A stretch of DNA of 64,000 nt from Massilia sp. CF038 (GCF_900129765.1 NZ_FQWU01000004.1:1-64000), one strand, 5' to 3'; shown: positions 1 to 8,155, numbered from the stretch's first letter. Notes: generated from the letters alone by a model not told the origin. Numbers and translations: made by a program.

Positions 1-69
1 CACTGGATGGTCGGCGTCATCAAGTCCGGAACCAGATTCGATCCGCAGCTAGCGCTTGCAAAACTCTAG
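1..69 (+). CDS. possible C-terminal tail of a gene entering from the left (transposase-like?)
   Basis: Frame 1 is open from the first base to a TAG at 67-69 and encodes 22 residues beginning HWMVGVIKSG and ending LALAKL. Short tails of the type 'VIKSG..FDP' occur at the ends of some IS110-type transposases, which is why a transposase is suspected. The stretch is too short to identify the family or even to prove that it is coding. The gene would converge on pmbA. Confidence 0.25.
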   Translation, partial: HWMVGVIKSGTRFDPQLALAKL

Positions 70-83
70 CTGACACAGTATCT

Positions 84-148
84 GCGAAGGCGGGGGCCTA
101 TACCATATCCCCGAAGTTAATCAGCATGCTATAGGCCCCCGCCTGCGC
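84..148. repeat. large interspersed palindrome, copy 1
   Basis: Arms at 84-104 and 128-148 are inverted repeats of 21 bp with two mismatches. They include a perfect 15-bp core (88-102 with 130-144) of the form AGGCGGGGGCCTATA. The loop is 23 nt. The same core recurs at 8156-8213 and 39141-39224. It lies in the short gap between the left-edge gene end and the 3' end of pmbA. There is no T-tract, so it is not a classical intrinsic terminator. Confidence 0.8.
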
Positions 149-173
149 AAGGGCGATGTAGGGCGGATCCCGC

Positions 174-1526
174 TCAGCTGCCAGCCACCACCATGTTTTC
201 AATCAGGATCGAGCCGCTCTGCTTGTTACCGCGCGTAAGTACATCGTTGCCGACCGCGACGATCTGGCGGAACATGTCCTTCATGTTGCCGGCAATGGTG
301 ATTTCCTCGACCGGATATTGAATCACGCCATTCTCGACCCAGAAGCCGGACGCGCCGCGCGAATAGTCGCCGGTGACGTAATTGGTGCCCTGCCCCATCA
401 GTTCGGTCACCAGCAGGCCGCGGCCCATCTTGCGGATCATGCCGGCAAAATCGTCGCCCTTTTTGGTGGTGCTGGAAGTGATGCTGAGGTTATGCGAACC
501 GCCTGCATTGCCCGTGGTTTGCATGCCCAGTTTGCGCGCCGAGTACGACGACAGGAAGTAACCCTTGACCACGCCGTTTTCCACCACCAGGCGACGCTGG
601 GTGCGCACGCCCTCTTCGTCGAAGGGCGCCGAACCAACCCCGCCTACCTGGTGCGGGTCTTCCAGAATCTGGATATGGGGCTGGAACACGTCTTTGCCCA
701 GCGAATCGAGCAGGAAACTGGACTTGCGATAGAGCGAGCCGCCCGACACCGCCTGCACGAAGGAGCCCAGCAGGCCCGCAGCCAACGGCGCCTCGAACAG
801 GACCGGGCAGGTGCGGGTATCAAGCTTGCGGGCATTCAAGCGTGCCAGCGCGCGTTCGGCAGCATAGCGGCCGACTTTTTCGGGCGCTGCCATGTCCTTG
901 GCGTTGCGCACCGAGGTGTACCAGTCGTCGCGCTGCATTTTGGCGCCCTTGCCGGCGATGGGTGCGACCGACAGGGTATGGCGCGAGAACGGGTAGCCGC
1001 CAATGAAGCCGCGCGTATTGGCCGCCACAAAGTGCGATTGCTGGGCATGGACGCTGGCGCCCTCGCTGTTGGTGATGCGCGGGTCGACCTCGAAGGCGGC
1101 GTGTTCGGCGCGCTGCGCCAGAATGACCGCTTCTTCGGTGGTGATGGGCCAGGGGTAGCACAGGCGCAGGTCGCGCGGATTCATTTCCAGCAGATCGGCG
1201 TCGGCCAGGCCGGCGCAGTCGTCTTCCGCGGTGAAACGGGCGATGTTGTAGGCTGCGTCCACGGTGGCGCGCAGGGCGGCGGTGGAAAAATCGGAGGTGC
1301 TGGCATTGCCGCGCTTCTGGCCGAAATAGACCGTCACGCCCATGCCCTTGTCCTTGTTTTGCTCGATGGTTTCGATTTTGCCGCGCCGGACCGAGACCGA
1401 CAGGCCGCTGCCTTCGGAAATTTCGACCGCGGCGTCGGTGCCGCCAGCCTGTTTGGCGAAGGAAAGCACGTCGCGCGCCAGCTGTTTGAGCTGGTCCTGG
1501 GTATGGATGAAGACGGAGTCGGTCAT
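174..1526 (-). CDS. pmbA: TldE/PmbA metalloprotease-family protein
   Basis: The 450-aa product matches PmbA (TldE), the non-catalytic partner of the TldD zinc protease. Together these cytoplasmic proteins process microcin B17, degrade CcdA antitoxin and mature some RiPP peptides. Family-wide segments are visible: the N-terminal 'GRIETIEQNKDKG'-like block, the central 'RLNARKL' block with a Cys-Pro after it, and the C-terminal 'GNAGGSHNL', 'QGTNYVTGDYSRGASGFWVENG' and 'EITIAGN' blocks. PmbA normally lacks the HExxxH motif of TldD, and none is seen. Length equals the usual 445-450 aa. It is divergent from darP (91-bp gap), an arrangement common in beta- and gammaproteobacteria. tldD is not in this window. 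Confidence 0.95.
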   Translation of the reverse strand: MTDSVFIHTQDQLKQLARDVLSFAKQAGGTDAAVEISEGSGLSVSVRRGKIETIEQNKDKGMGVTVYFGQKRGNASTSDFSTAALRATVDAAYNIARFTAEDDCAGLADADLLEMNPRDLRLCYPWPITTEEAVILAQRAEHAAFEVDPRITNSEGASVHAQQSHFVAANTRGFIGGYPFSRHTLSVAPIAGKGAKMQRDDWYTSVRNAKDMAAPEKVGRYAAERALARLNARKLDTRTCPVLFEAPLAAGLLGSFVQAVSGGSLYRKSSFLLDSLGKDVFQPHIQILEDPHQVGGVGSAPFDEEGVRTQRRLVVENGVVKGYFLSSYSARKLGMQTTGNAGGSHNLSITSSTTKKGDDFAGMIRKMGRGLLVTELMGQGTNYVTGDYSRGASGFWVENGVIQYPVEEITIAGNMKDMFRQIVAVGNDVLTRGNKQSGSILIENMVVAGS

Positions 1527-1617
1527 GGGTGTTTTCTTCGGCTATCCGGTTAAAAGGGTATGATAGCAGTCGTTTACAGTTTTTACCGGTCGGACAAGCG
1601 CCTGCCGGATCCATATC

Positions 1618-2226
1618 ATGCCAAATCCTAACCGCGGCGCCTGCGGGTTCCAGTCCTCCGAGTTCGAACAAGAATACGAGCGCCCTTCCAAGTCCGAACT
1701 CAAGCGCCAGATGAGCGAGCTGCAAAAACTCGGCGAAGAACTGGTCAACGAAGCGCGCGACCGCGTCAAGCGTGTGCCCATGCCCGAAGACGTGCGCGAG
1801 GCCATTCTGATGTGCCAGACGATCACCAATCACGAAGGGCGGCGCCGCCAGATGCAGTTCGTCGGCAAAAAAATGCGCACCCTGGACGAAGAAGAAATCG
1901 CCGTCATCCAGCGCACCATCGACAGCTGGAAAGGCATGTCCAAGGCCGACACCGCCGCCTTGCATGCGCTGGAGCGCCGCCGCGAAAAGTTGCTGGCCGA
2001 CGACAAGGCCCTGACCGTGCTGCTGGCCGAACACGCCGAACTCGATGGCCAGCACCTGCGCACCCTGATCCGCAATGCCCGCAAGGAGCAGGCCGAGAAC
2101 AAGCCGCCCAAGGCCTACCGCGAGATCTTCCAGATCCTCAAGGACCTGGCCAACAAGGGCAAGAAAGCGGCCGCACCGCTTGAAGACGACGCCGAGCCAG
2201 AAGATGACGAGTCCGACGACGAGTAA
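1618..2226 (+). CDS. darP: ribosome biogenesis factor DarP/YjgA (DUF615)
   Basis: The 202-aa product begins at an ATG in 'MPNPNRG' and contains the DUF615 body 'PSKSELKRQMSELQKLGEEL', then 'RRRQMQFVGKKMR' and 'ALERRREKLL'. It ends in an acidic tail (DDESDDE). DarP (YjgA) associates with late 50S ribosomal precursors and promotes peptidyl-transferase-centre maturation; this role is from the E. coli homologue. Length is slightly above E. coli YjgA (183 aa) because of the acidic tail. The 3' end overlaps the start of mogA by 23 bp, implying translational coupling. A TATGAT -10-like hexamer lies at 1559-1564 in the divergent gap with pmbA, without a clear -35. Confidence 0.93.
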   Translation: MPNPNRGACGFQSSEFEQEYERPSKSELKRQMSELQKLGEELVNEARDRVKRVPMPEDVREAILMCQTITNHEGRRRQMQFVGKKMRTLDEEEIAVIQRTIDSWKGMSKADTAALHALERRREKLLADDKALTVLLAEHAELDGQHLRTLIRNARKEQAENKPPKAYREIFQILKDLANKGKKAAAPLEDDAEPEDDESDDE

Positions 2227-2830
2227 CACTGAACTGGTGATCGGCCTGGTGTCGGTCTCGGACCGTGCCAGCGGCGGCGTCTACCAGGACCAGGGCTTGC
2301 CGGCCCTGACCGAATGGCTGGCCAGCGCGATCACCACGCCCTACCGCATCGAGCAGCACCTCATTGCCGACGAGCGCGGCCAGATTGAACAAGTCCTGAT
2401 CGACCTGGTCGACCTGCAGCACTGCCACCTGGTGCTGACCACGGGCGGCACTGGCCCATCGCGGCGCGACGTCACACCGGAAGCGACGCTGGCCGTCGGC
2501 ACCAAGGAAATGCCTGGCTTTGGCGAGCAGATGCGCCAGATCAGCCTGCAGTTCGTGCCAACCGCAATCCTGTCGCGCCAGACCGCCGTGATCCGCGAAA
2601 CGAAAGACCATGCGGCGCTGATCATGAATCTGCCCGGCCAGCCGAAATCGATCAAGGAAACGCTGGAAGGCCTGAAAGACGCGGACGGCAAGCAGTCCGT
2701 TGCCGGCATTTTTGCGGCCGTGCCCTACTGCCTTGACCTGATCGGCGCGCCGTATATCGAAACCAATCCTGCGGTGTGCAAGGCGTTCCGGCCCAAGTCG
2801 GCACTGCGCCCGCAGCCTACTTCTGACTAA
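2204..2830 (+). CDS. mog: molybdopterin adenylyltransferase MogA
   Basis: MogA adenylylates molybdopterin with ATP before molybdate insertion, in the cytoplasmic molybdenum-cofactor pathway. The 208-aa product shows the MoaB/Mog fold signature: 'VSVSDRASGG' near the N-terminus, 'LVLTTGGTGPSRRDVTPEA' (substrate loop) and 'LIMNLPGQPKSI'. I chose the ATG at 2204 because it gives a Mog-like N-terminus (MTSPTTSNTELVIGLVSVSD). The frame stays open further upstream but there encodes low-complexity Arg/Ser sequence that is merely the other frame of darP. It overlaps darP by 23 bp and is followed after 1 bp by an esterase gene. No other moa/moe genes are near. Confidence 0.93.
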   Translation: MTSPTTSNTELVIGLVSVSDRASGGVYQDQGLPALTEWLASAITTPYRIEQHLIADERGQIEQVLIDLVDLQHCHLVLTTGGTGPSRRDVTPEATLAVGTKEMPGFGEQMRQISLQFVPTAILSRQTAVIRETKDHAALIMNLPGQPKSIKETLEGLKDADGKQSVAGIFAAVPYCLDLIGAPYIETNPAVCKAFRPKSALRPQPTSD

Positions 2831-2831
2831 T

Positions 2832-3503
2832 ATGAGCAAACTGCTGGAACGAATTGAAATCGAAACCGCACCGAATCCCACGGCGGCGGTGATCTGGCTG
2901 CATGGCCTGGGTGCCAGCGGCGACGACTTTTCACCCTGGGCGCGCCAGATGAAGCTGGACGACCTCGGCGGGATTCGCTTCATATTCCCACATGCGAACA
3001 CGATGCCGGTCACCATCAGCAATGGCTACATCATGCGTGCCTGGTACGACATTGTTTCGCTCAACCGGCTCGATCAGCGCGAAGACGAACAGGGCCTGCG
3101 CACATCGCAACAGCTCATTGAAGCACTGATCGCTCGCGAACTGGAACGCGGCATTCCGGCCGAACGCATCATTCTTGCCGGTTTCTCGCAAGGCTGCGTG
3201 ATGACGCTGCAAACCGGCTTGCGCTATCCGCAACGCCTGGCTGGTTTGATGTGCCTGTCCGGCTATCTGCCGCTGGCGGCCAGCGTGGCGCAGGAACGCA
3301 GTCCCGCCAACCAGTCGACCCCGATCTTCATGGGGCACGGCCGCAGTGATGACGTGATCCCGATGATGCTTGGCGAGCGCAGTCGCGATGCCCTAAGCGC
3401 CATGGGTTATGACGTTGAATGGCATGACTACCCGATGCCGCACTCGACCTGCATGGACGAGTTGAACGACATCGTACGCTGGATTCGCAAAGTACTGGCT
3501 TAA
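2832..3503 (+). CDS. carboxylesterase/phospholipase of the alpha/beta-hydrolase family
   Basis: This is a 223-aa cytoplasmic esterase of the EstB/acyl-protein-thioesterase type (carboxylesterase family 2-like). The nucleophile elbow GFSQG, an Asp in 'GHGRSDDVIP' and a His in 'YPMPHSTCMDE' form the expected Ser-Asp-His triad. 'VIWLHGLGASGDDF' supplies the oxyanion-hole region. Such enzymes hydrolyse short-chain aryl or acyl esters, and the natural substrate cannot be read from sequence. It starts one base after the mogA stop, so it is probably read from the darP-mogA transcript. Length is typical (215-225 aa). Confidence 0.88.
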   Translation: MSKLLERIEIETAPNPTAAVIWLHGLGASGDDFSPWARQMKLDDLGGIRFIFPHANTMPVTISNGYIMRAWYDIVSLNRLDQREDEQGLRTSQQLIEALIARELERGIPAERIILAGFSQGCVMTLQTGLRYPQRLAGLMCLSGYLPLAASVAQERSPANQSTPIFMGHGRSDDVIPMMLGERSRDALSAMGYDVEWHDYPMPHSTCMDELNDIVRWIRKVLA

Positions 3504-3530
3504 CCCCTTCACACACCTACAAGGCAGCAA

Positions 3531-3800
3531 ATGAAAAAAACCGGCATGGCAAAGAGCGACGCCAAAAAATTGATGGGCAAGATGGTCGCTCCTGGCGCAG
3601 CCGGTTTTGGACAAGGCGATGCCGCCGCAGTCGACCGGCGCGAGCAGCGCGAACGCGAGCGCGCATTGGGCCTGGTGCCGTTTGCCTGCAAGCTCAATGG
3701 CGATCTGCTCAAGCAGCTGCAAGCCCTTGCGGCCGAACGCAAGACCGACATGAATGCGCTGGTAGCCGACTTGCTGAACAAAGGGCTGGCTGCCAAGTGA
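3531..3800 (+). CDS. small conserved-type hypothetical protein (89 aa)
   Basis: An unrecognised 89-residue protein. The N-terminal third is basic with a Gly-rich linker (MGKMVAPGAAGFGQGD), followed by a highly charged helix (VDRREQRERERALG). The C-terminal half, 'FACKLNGDLLKQLQALAAERKTDMNALVADLLNKGL', has the length, amphipathicity and 'N-x-L-x-x-x-L' ending of a ribbon-helix-helix DNA-binding segment (strand, helix, turn, helix). A DNA-binding or antitoxin-like role is inference only. AAGGCAG-type ribosome binding sequence precedes the ATG. The stop codon overlaps the GTG start of the next gene (GTGA), so the two are translationally coupled. Confidence 0.7.
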   Translation: MKKTGMAKSDAKKLMGKMVAPGAAGFGQGDAAAVDRREQRERERALGLVPFACKLNGDLLKQLQALAAERKTDMNALVADLLNKGLAAK

Positions 3801-4891
3801 AGGTCGTTGTTCTTGGCGGGTACGGTAATTTTGGCGCGCGCATCTGCCGCGCGCTGGCGTCGACTCCCGGTATCGAACTGGTGATTGCCGGGCGCGATGG
3901 CGCCAAGGCGTCCGCACTGGCGCGTGAATGCGGCGCCACTGGCGCCGTGATCGACATCGGTGACCCCCAGCTTGCACAGCTGCTGTCCGACATGGGCGCG
4001 GGCATTGTGATTCACACCGCCGGGCCGTTCCAGGCGCAAGGTTACGATGTCGCGCTGGCCGTCGCCGCTGCCGGCGCCCATTACATCGATCTGGCTGACG
4101 GGCGCCGTTTTGTATGCGACTTCCCGGCCGCACTGGACGCCGCCTTCCGCAGCGCCGGACGCATCGCCATCACTGGTGCCAGTACCGTGCCGGCCCTGTC
4201 CTCGGCCGTGGTCGACCATCTGACTGCTGGCTGGCGCAGCGTGGCCGACATCGATTTTTGCATCGCACCGGCGCAAACCGCACCGCGCGGCGTGGCCACC
4301 ATGGCTGCCGTGCTGGGTTACTGCGGCGAAGCGATCCAGGTCTGGCGCGGCGGGCGCTGGGAGACCCAGTACGGCTGGGAAGCCCCGGCGCGCGTTGAAT
4401 ACAAGCGTTTGCGTCCGCGCATTGGCGCCTTGTGCGACATTCCCGACCTGGAACTGTTCCCTGCCCATTACCAGGGTGCGCAGTCGGTGATGTTCCGCGC
4501 GGCGCTGGAGGTGGGCATCGGTCAGCGCGGCCTGGCCCTGCTGGGCAGCTTGCGCCGCATGGGCGTGTTGCCCCGCCCGCAGCAGCTGGCCGGCTTTCTC
4601 AACAGTGCCGCGAGCCTGCTCGACCCGTTTGGCACCGCCCTGGGCGGCATGGTGGTGCGCGTGCGCGGTGCCGACGCTGCGGGCGCGCCGGCGCAAGCCG
4701 AATGGCACATCGCCGCCGACAACGACCACGGACCGGAAATTCCCTGCATGGCCGCCATTCTGCTGGCGCGCCGCATCGCCGCTGGCACGCTGACCGAAGT
4801 GGGCGCGCGCACCAGCATGAACATGCTGACACTGGCCGACTTTGCGCCGGAATTTAGCAAATGGAATATGGTGACCGACATTGGCGCATGA
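3797..4891 (+). CDS. saccharopine dehydrogenase-like NAD(P)-binding protein
   Basis: The 364-aa protein opens with the Rossmann dinucleotide motif 'VVVLGGYGNFGARICRAL' and continues with 'LVIAGRDGAKASALA', as in the saccharopine dehydrogenase N-terminal domain family (Pfam Sacchrp_dh_NADP). A true lysine-pathway role is unlikely, because many orphan members of this family act as reductases or enoyl-reductase-like proteins of unknown substrate. It starts at GTG 3797 overlapping the stop of the 89-aa gene (GTGA). It ends inside the start of the next gene, so three genes are physically coupled. No transmembrane segment or signal peptide is seen. Confidence 0.82.
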   Translation: MKVVVLGGYGNFGARICRALASTPGIELVIAGRDGAKASALARECGATGAVIDIGDPQLAQLLSDMGAGIVIHTAGPFQAQGYDVALAVAAAGAHYIDLADGRRFVCDFPAALDAAFRSAGRIAITGASTVPALSSAVVDHLTAGWRSVADIDFCIAPAQTAPRGVATMAAVLGYCGEAIQVWRGGRWETQYGWEAPARVEYKRLRPRIGALCDIPDLELFPAHYQGAQSVMFRAALEVGIGQRGLALLGSLRRMGVLPRPQQLAGFLNSAASLLDPFGTALGGMVVRVRGADAAGAPAQAEWHIAADNDHGPEIPCMAAILLARRIAAGTLTEVGARTSMNMLTLADFAPEFSKWNMVTDIGA

Positions 4892-5384
4892 GCGTCTGGT
4901 GTTCGCCATGCCGGCCAGCTGCGAGGTCGCGTTTGACGCTTTTCACTATCACCACTGGCGCCTGCGCTGGGACAGTCTGGTCGAGCACACCACGGTCGAA
5001 GGCGGCGGCCCCTGCCCGTACAAGGGCGCCGTAACCCGTTCGCGCGGGCGCGGTCCGATGCGCACGCTCGTCATGCGCACCGAGTTTGTCAGCTACCAGC
5101 GGCCTCGCCTTGCCGCGGCGCGGATGTTAGGCCAGTCATTTCCATTCACACGCTGGGCCGCTTCAATGAAGCACGAGCCGGTCGCCGACGGCGGATCGGC
5201 TATCATCTACACCTACACGATCGAAACCGGGCCGGCGCTTTTGCGCTGGCTCATGGAACCGATCGTGCAGCGCATCTTCAGGCGCCAGACATACAAGCGT
5301 TTTGAACGCATGCGCCAGTTTCTGGCCACCAGCGCCAGCGAAATCGAAGCGTGGCAGCGCAGTACTCACCCAGCAAAGGAGTAA
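4881..5384 (+). CDS. SRPBCC-like protein of unknown function
   Basis: A 167-aa product, read from a TTG at 4881 that overlaps the preceding stop by 11 bp; GTG 4899 and ATG 4908 are alternative starts. The segment 'ASCEVAFDAFHYHHWRLRWDSLVE' is typical of a START/SRPBCC (polyketide-cyclase/dehydrase-like) lipid-binding fold. A helical C-terminus 'RQTYKRFERMRQFLA' matches the long terminal helix of that fold. It sits directly behind the saccharopine-dehydrogenase-like reductase. Reductase-plus-SRPBCC pairing suggests handling of a small hydrophobic substrate, but that is inference. No signal peptide. Confidence 0.65.
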   Translation: MAHERLVFAMPASCEVAFDAFHYHHWRLRWDSLVEHTTVEGGGPCPYKGAVTRSRGRGPMRTLVMRTEFVSYQRPRLAAARMLGQSFPFTRWAASMKHEPVADGGSAIIYTYTIETGPALLRWLMEPIVQRIFRRQTYKRFERMRQFLATSASEIEAWQRSTHPAKE

Positions 5385-5388
5385 CACC

Positions 5389-5586
5389 ATGGCCAAAAAA
5401 GAAGAACTCGACGAAGAGACGATGGAACTGATCAACTGGTGCATCGAAGTTGAAAAATTTCTGGTCGCCGGTGGCGCCACCGTCAAGCAAGCGCAGGATC
5501 ACATCGAAGAACAAGTGGAATGGTTCACCGACCAGTTCTACGACGGCCTGACGCCCGAAGAAGCAGCCAAGGAAGCACTGGCGTAA
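5389..5586 (+). CDS. acidic 65-aa hypothetical protein
   Basis: I do not recognise this family. The ATG at 5389 is preceded by an AAAGGAG ribosome-binding sequence (about 5375-5381), which decides the start; the frame is open further upstream but has no site there. The product is acidic and helical (KKEELDEETMELINWCIEVE), with a short Gly stretch and a second helix (VKQAQDHIEEQVEWFTDQF) and ends in 'TPEEAAKEALA'. It has no membrane segment. The stop TAA is immediately followed by the ATG of the next gene, so the two are almost certainly co-translated. Confidence 0.75.
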   Translation: MAKKEELDEETMELINWCIEVEKFLVAGGATVKQAQDHIEEQVEWFTDQFYDGLTPEEAAKEALA

Positions 5587-6150
5587 ATGGGCCTGTCACT
5601 GGCCTGGATCGGCGTGCGGGGTCTCGGCTACGAGCAGGTGCTCGATCGCCTTGCATTAGGCGTGACCGAAGCGCGTGCCGGGTACTGGAGTGCACCGGTC
5701 AGCGGCCGGCCTGCGCGTGACGGCTGGGTCATCATTGCCGCAATCGGCTGCGCGCATCGCATTGTCGACCCCACCAGCCTTGCCACGCTGTCGGCCGGGT
5801 GCGAAGTGGTTGCCTGCTCAATCGAAGAACACGTCATGTTCTGCAGCGCGGCGCAGTGGTCGGACGGTGCCCGCGTGTGGGAAGTCGTGCACGAGAGCGA
5901 ACAGGGTGACGATCATCTGGCCACCGAGGGTGCCCTGCCCCACGATCTTGCCAAGCTGCTTGCCGAGAAACGCAACGCTTTGAATGGCAGCAGGGATGAC
6001 GACACTGATTACGCTTTCGACATCCCACTTGATCTGGCGTTCAGCCTGACGGGGTTCCGCCATGACGGCCCGCTCACGCCCGACGACGAGCTGTTCACCG
6101 TTCTGCACGATGGCATGCCGCCCAAGCCCTGGTGGAAGTTCTGGCAATAA
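5587..6150 (+). CDS. hypothetical protein (187 aa)
   Basis: An unrecognised protein starting at the ATG that abuts the previous stop (TAAATG). It begins 'MGLSLAWIGVRGLGYEQVLD', a pattern of a hydrophobic strand then a helix, and has a middle 'EEHVMFCSAAQW' segment. It ends in a Trp-rich tail 'PPKPWWKFWQ', a common ending for membrane-proximal or complex-anchored proteins. There is no signal peptide and no convincing transmembrane helix. Its tight coupling to the 65-aa acidic gene suggests they act together. It converges on the CMD-like gene at 6160 with a 9-bp gap. Confidence 0.72.
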   Translation: MGLSLAWIGVRGLGYEQVLDRLALGVTEARAGYWSAPVSGRPARDGWVIIAAIGCAHRIVDPTSLATLSAGCEVVACSIEEHVMFCSAAQWSDGARVWEVVHESEQGDDHLATEGALPHDLAKLLAEKRNALNGSRDDDTDYAFDIPLDLAFSLTGFRHDGPLTPDDELFTVLHDGMPPKPWWKFWQ

Positions 6151-6159
6151 CGCCGCGTG

Positions 6160-6714
6160 TCAGTCCGGCAGCGCAGCGCTGGCGCCTTCCGGTACTGCCG
6201 TCTGCGCTGCATTCATCACCATCGCCAACAGCGTGTAATAACCGTTAATTCCCATCAGATCGACCACGCCCTTTTCACCAAACAAGGCGGCTGCGTCAGC
6301 GTAGGTGGCATCGCTCACGCGCTTGTTGCGGTGCAGTTCGATACAAAAATCGTAGACCAGCTCTTCGTCGACCAGCATGGCTGGCGGGCGGCGCCGTTGT
6401 GCAATCGCGTCGATCACGTCACGCGCAATGCCACAGCGCTCGGCAATGGGCGCGTGAATGGCCCACTCGACTGGCTGGTCCCATTCGCGCGCGGTGACCA
6501 GGATCGCCATTTCCGACAAGCGGTTGCCAATCGCGCTGCGATAGCGCAGGTACTCACCCATCTGCTGCGCGCATTGCATCAGCTCCGGACTGCGCAGCAG
6601 GGGAATGAAGGGACCGTAGACGGCGCCGCGCGGGCCATCGATGACGGCTTGGGCAGCCGCGCGCTGGGCCGCGTTGAGTTGGTGTGGCGCCAGTGGGCCG
6701 AGTCGATCTGTCAT
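6160..6714 (-). CDS. carboxymuconolactone decarboxylase-like protein
   Basis: A 184-aa protein of the CMD/AhpD-like all-helical superfamily: 'LRSPELMQCAQQMGEYLRYRSAI', 'LSEMAILVTAREWDQPVEWAIHAPIAERCGI' (the E-x3-H pair typical of the domain), and 'GYYTLLAMVMNA'. It lacks the CxxC of AhpD, so a peroxidase role is unlikely. Single-domain members of this type often decarboxylate or isomerise lactones in aromatic catabolism, but no pathway neighbours are present. I start it at the ATG giving MTDRLGPLAP; an upstream in-frame extension to 6780 is Cys/Phe-rich and less plausible. It is divergent from the aminotransferase gene. Confidence 0.8.
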   Translation of the reverse strand: MTDRLGPLAPHQLNAAQRAAAQAVIDGPRGAVYGPFIPLLRSPELMQCAQQMGEYLRYRSAIGNRLSEMAILVTAREWDQPVEWAIHAPIAERCGIARDVIDAIAQRRRPPAMLVDEELVYDFCIELHRNKRVSDATYADAAALFGEKGVVDLMGINGYYTLLAMVMNAAQTAVPEGASAALPD

Positions 6715-6807
6715 GCAAAAATATTCGCACAGCTTGCGCGAAAAATCAAAAGAATCAATGGCTTCTGCGTTTATTGTCAACTGTCAATAAATTACAGTGG
6801 AGAAACC

Positions 6808-8139
6808 ATGACCCAGCTCATGCATCGCAATCTGCGCCTTACGCCACCCGTCGCCGCCAGTGCCCAAGGCATGCGGATTCGCGACCGCGACGGCAAAAGC
6901 TATCTCGATGCCTGTGGTGGTGCCGCCGTCTCCTCGCTGGGCCACGGCCACCCCGAAATCCTCGCCGCCATGCAACGCCAGATGGCGCAATGCGCGTATG
7001 CCCATACCGCTTTCTTCACCACCGATGCCGCCGAAGAGCTGGCGCAGCGTCTCGCTGCCGGCGCGCCGGCCGGCCTCGATCAGGTGTACCTGGTATCGGG
7101 CGGCTCGGAAGCGATGGAAACCGCGCTCAAGCTGGCGCGCCAGTACTGTGTCGAGCGTGGCCAGGGCCAGCGCAAGCTGTTCATCGCCAGGCGCCAGAGC
7201 TATCACGGCAATACCCTGGGCGCGCTGGCGGTGGGCGGCAACGAATGGCGGCGGCGCCCTTTTGCGCCCTTGTTGATGAAGGTGCCCAGGGTCGCGCCCT
7301 GCTACGAGTACCGCGACCGGGCGGAAGGCCAGGGCCAGCATGAATATACCCAAGGCTTGCTGCGCGAGCTGGAGACAACGATCCTGGCCAACGGCCCGGA
7401 CCAGGTGATCGCCTTTTGCGCCGAGCCGGTGGTGGGCGCGACGGGTGGTGCGATTCCACCGACGCCAGGGTATTTTCGGGGCGTGCGCGCGCTGTGCGAC
7501 AAGTACGGCATTCTGTTCATTGCCGACGAAGTGATGTGCGGGATGGGGCGCACCGGCAGCATGTACGCGATCGATCAGGAGAACGTGGTACCCGATATCG
7601 TGGCCATTGCCAAGGGACTTGGGGCCGGGTATCAGCCAATTGGTGCGGTGCTGGCGCGCGGCAGCCTGGTTGAACAGCTGCGCATTGGCAGTGGCGCCTT
7701 CCTGCACGGGCACACGTATATTGGCCACCCCGTGGCCGCAGCGGCAGCGCTGGCGGTGCAGCAGGTGATCGAGCGCGATGATCTGCTGGCGGCAGTGCGT
7801 GCCCGGGGTGAGACCTTGCGGCGCTTGCTGGGCGAGGCGTTTGATGACCATCCGTATGTGGGCGATATACGCGGAAGGGGCTTGTTCATGGCGCTGGAGA
7901 TTGTGCGCGACCGCGGCAGCAAGCAGCCCTTCGATCCGGTGTTAAAGCTGCATGCGCATATCAAGACGCAGGCAATGGCGCATGGGTTGATGGTGTATCC
8001 GATGGGGGGCACTGTCGATGGGGTGCATGGCGATCATGTGCTGCTGGCGCCGCCGTTTATTGCCAGCGATGCGGATATGGCGGAGATTGTGACGCGGTTG
8101 GTGGATTCGCTGGGGGCGGCGTTTCGGCAGAATCTATGA
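6808..8139 (+). CDS. class III PLP-dependent aminotransferase
   Basis: A 443-aa cytoplasmic aminotransferase of the omega-transaminase family. 'GMRIRDRDGKSYLDACGGAAVSSLGH' is the N-terminal substrate region, 'VSGGSEAMETALKLARQY' the phosphate-binding loop, 'FIADEVMCGMGRTG' contains the PLP-contacting Asp, and 'AIAKGLGAGYQPIGAV' contains the Schiff-base Lys. 'FLHGHTYIGHPVAAAAAL' follows, as in this family. The ATG at 6808 has a GTGGAG site; the frame runs open upstream, but without family similarity. Substrate (beta-alanine, putrescine, taurine or other) cannot be decided. It is monocistronic and followed by palindrome copy 2. Confidence 0.92.
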   Translation: MTQLMHRNLRLTPPVAASAQGMRIRDRDGKSYLDACGGAAVSSLGHGHPEILAAMQRQMAQCAYAHTAFFTTDAAEELAQRLAAGAPAGLDQVYLVSGGSEAMETALKLARQYCVERGQGQRKLFIARRQSYHGNTLGALAVGGNEWRRRPFAPLLMKVPRVAPCYEYRDRAEGQGQHEYTQGLLRELETTILANGPDQVIAFCAEPVVGATGGAIPPTPGYFRGVRALCDKYGILFIADEVMCGMGRTGSMYAIDQENVVPDIVAIAKGLGAGYQPIGAVLARGSLVEQLRIGSGAFLHGHTYIGHPVAAAAALAVQQVIERDDLLAAVRARGETLRRLLGEAFDDHPYVGDIRGRGLFMALEIVRDRGSKQPFDPVLKLHAHIKTQAMAHGLMVYPMGGTVDGVHGDHVLLAPPFIASDADMAEIVTRLVDSLGAAFRQNL

Positions 8140-8155
8140 TTGTGGCAAGCGCGAG

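Noticed and set aside
2075-2203. Upstream extension of mogA
   Set aside because: The added residues are Arg/Ser/Pro-rich readings of the darP frame; the Mog-like N-terminus begins at ATG 2204.
820-2229. Long open frame on the minus strand across pmbA and darP
   Set aside because: It is a GC-driven shadow: the real proteins in the other frames match conserved families, and the minus frame gives low-complexity sequence.
6157-6807. Upstream extension of the class III aminotransferase
   Set aside because: The upstream part lies opposite the CMD-like gene and shows no similarity; ATG 6808 has a GTGGAG site and gives the family start.
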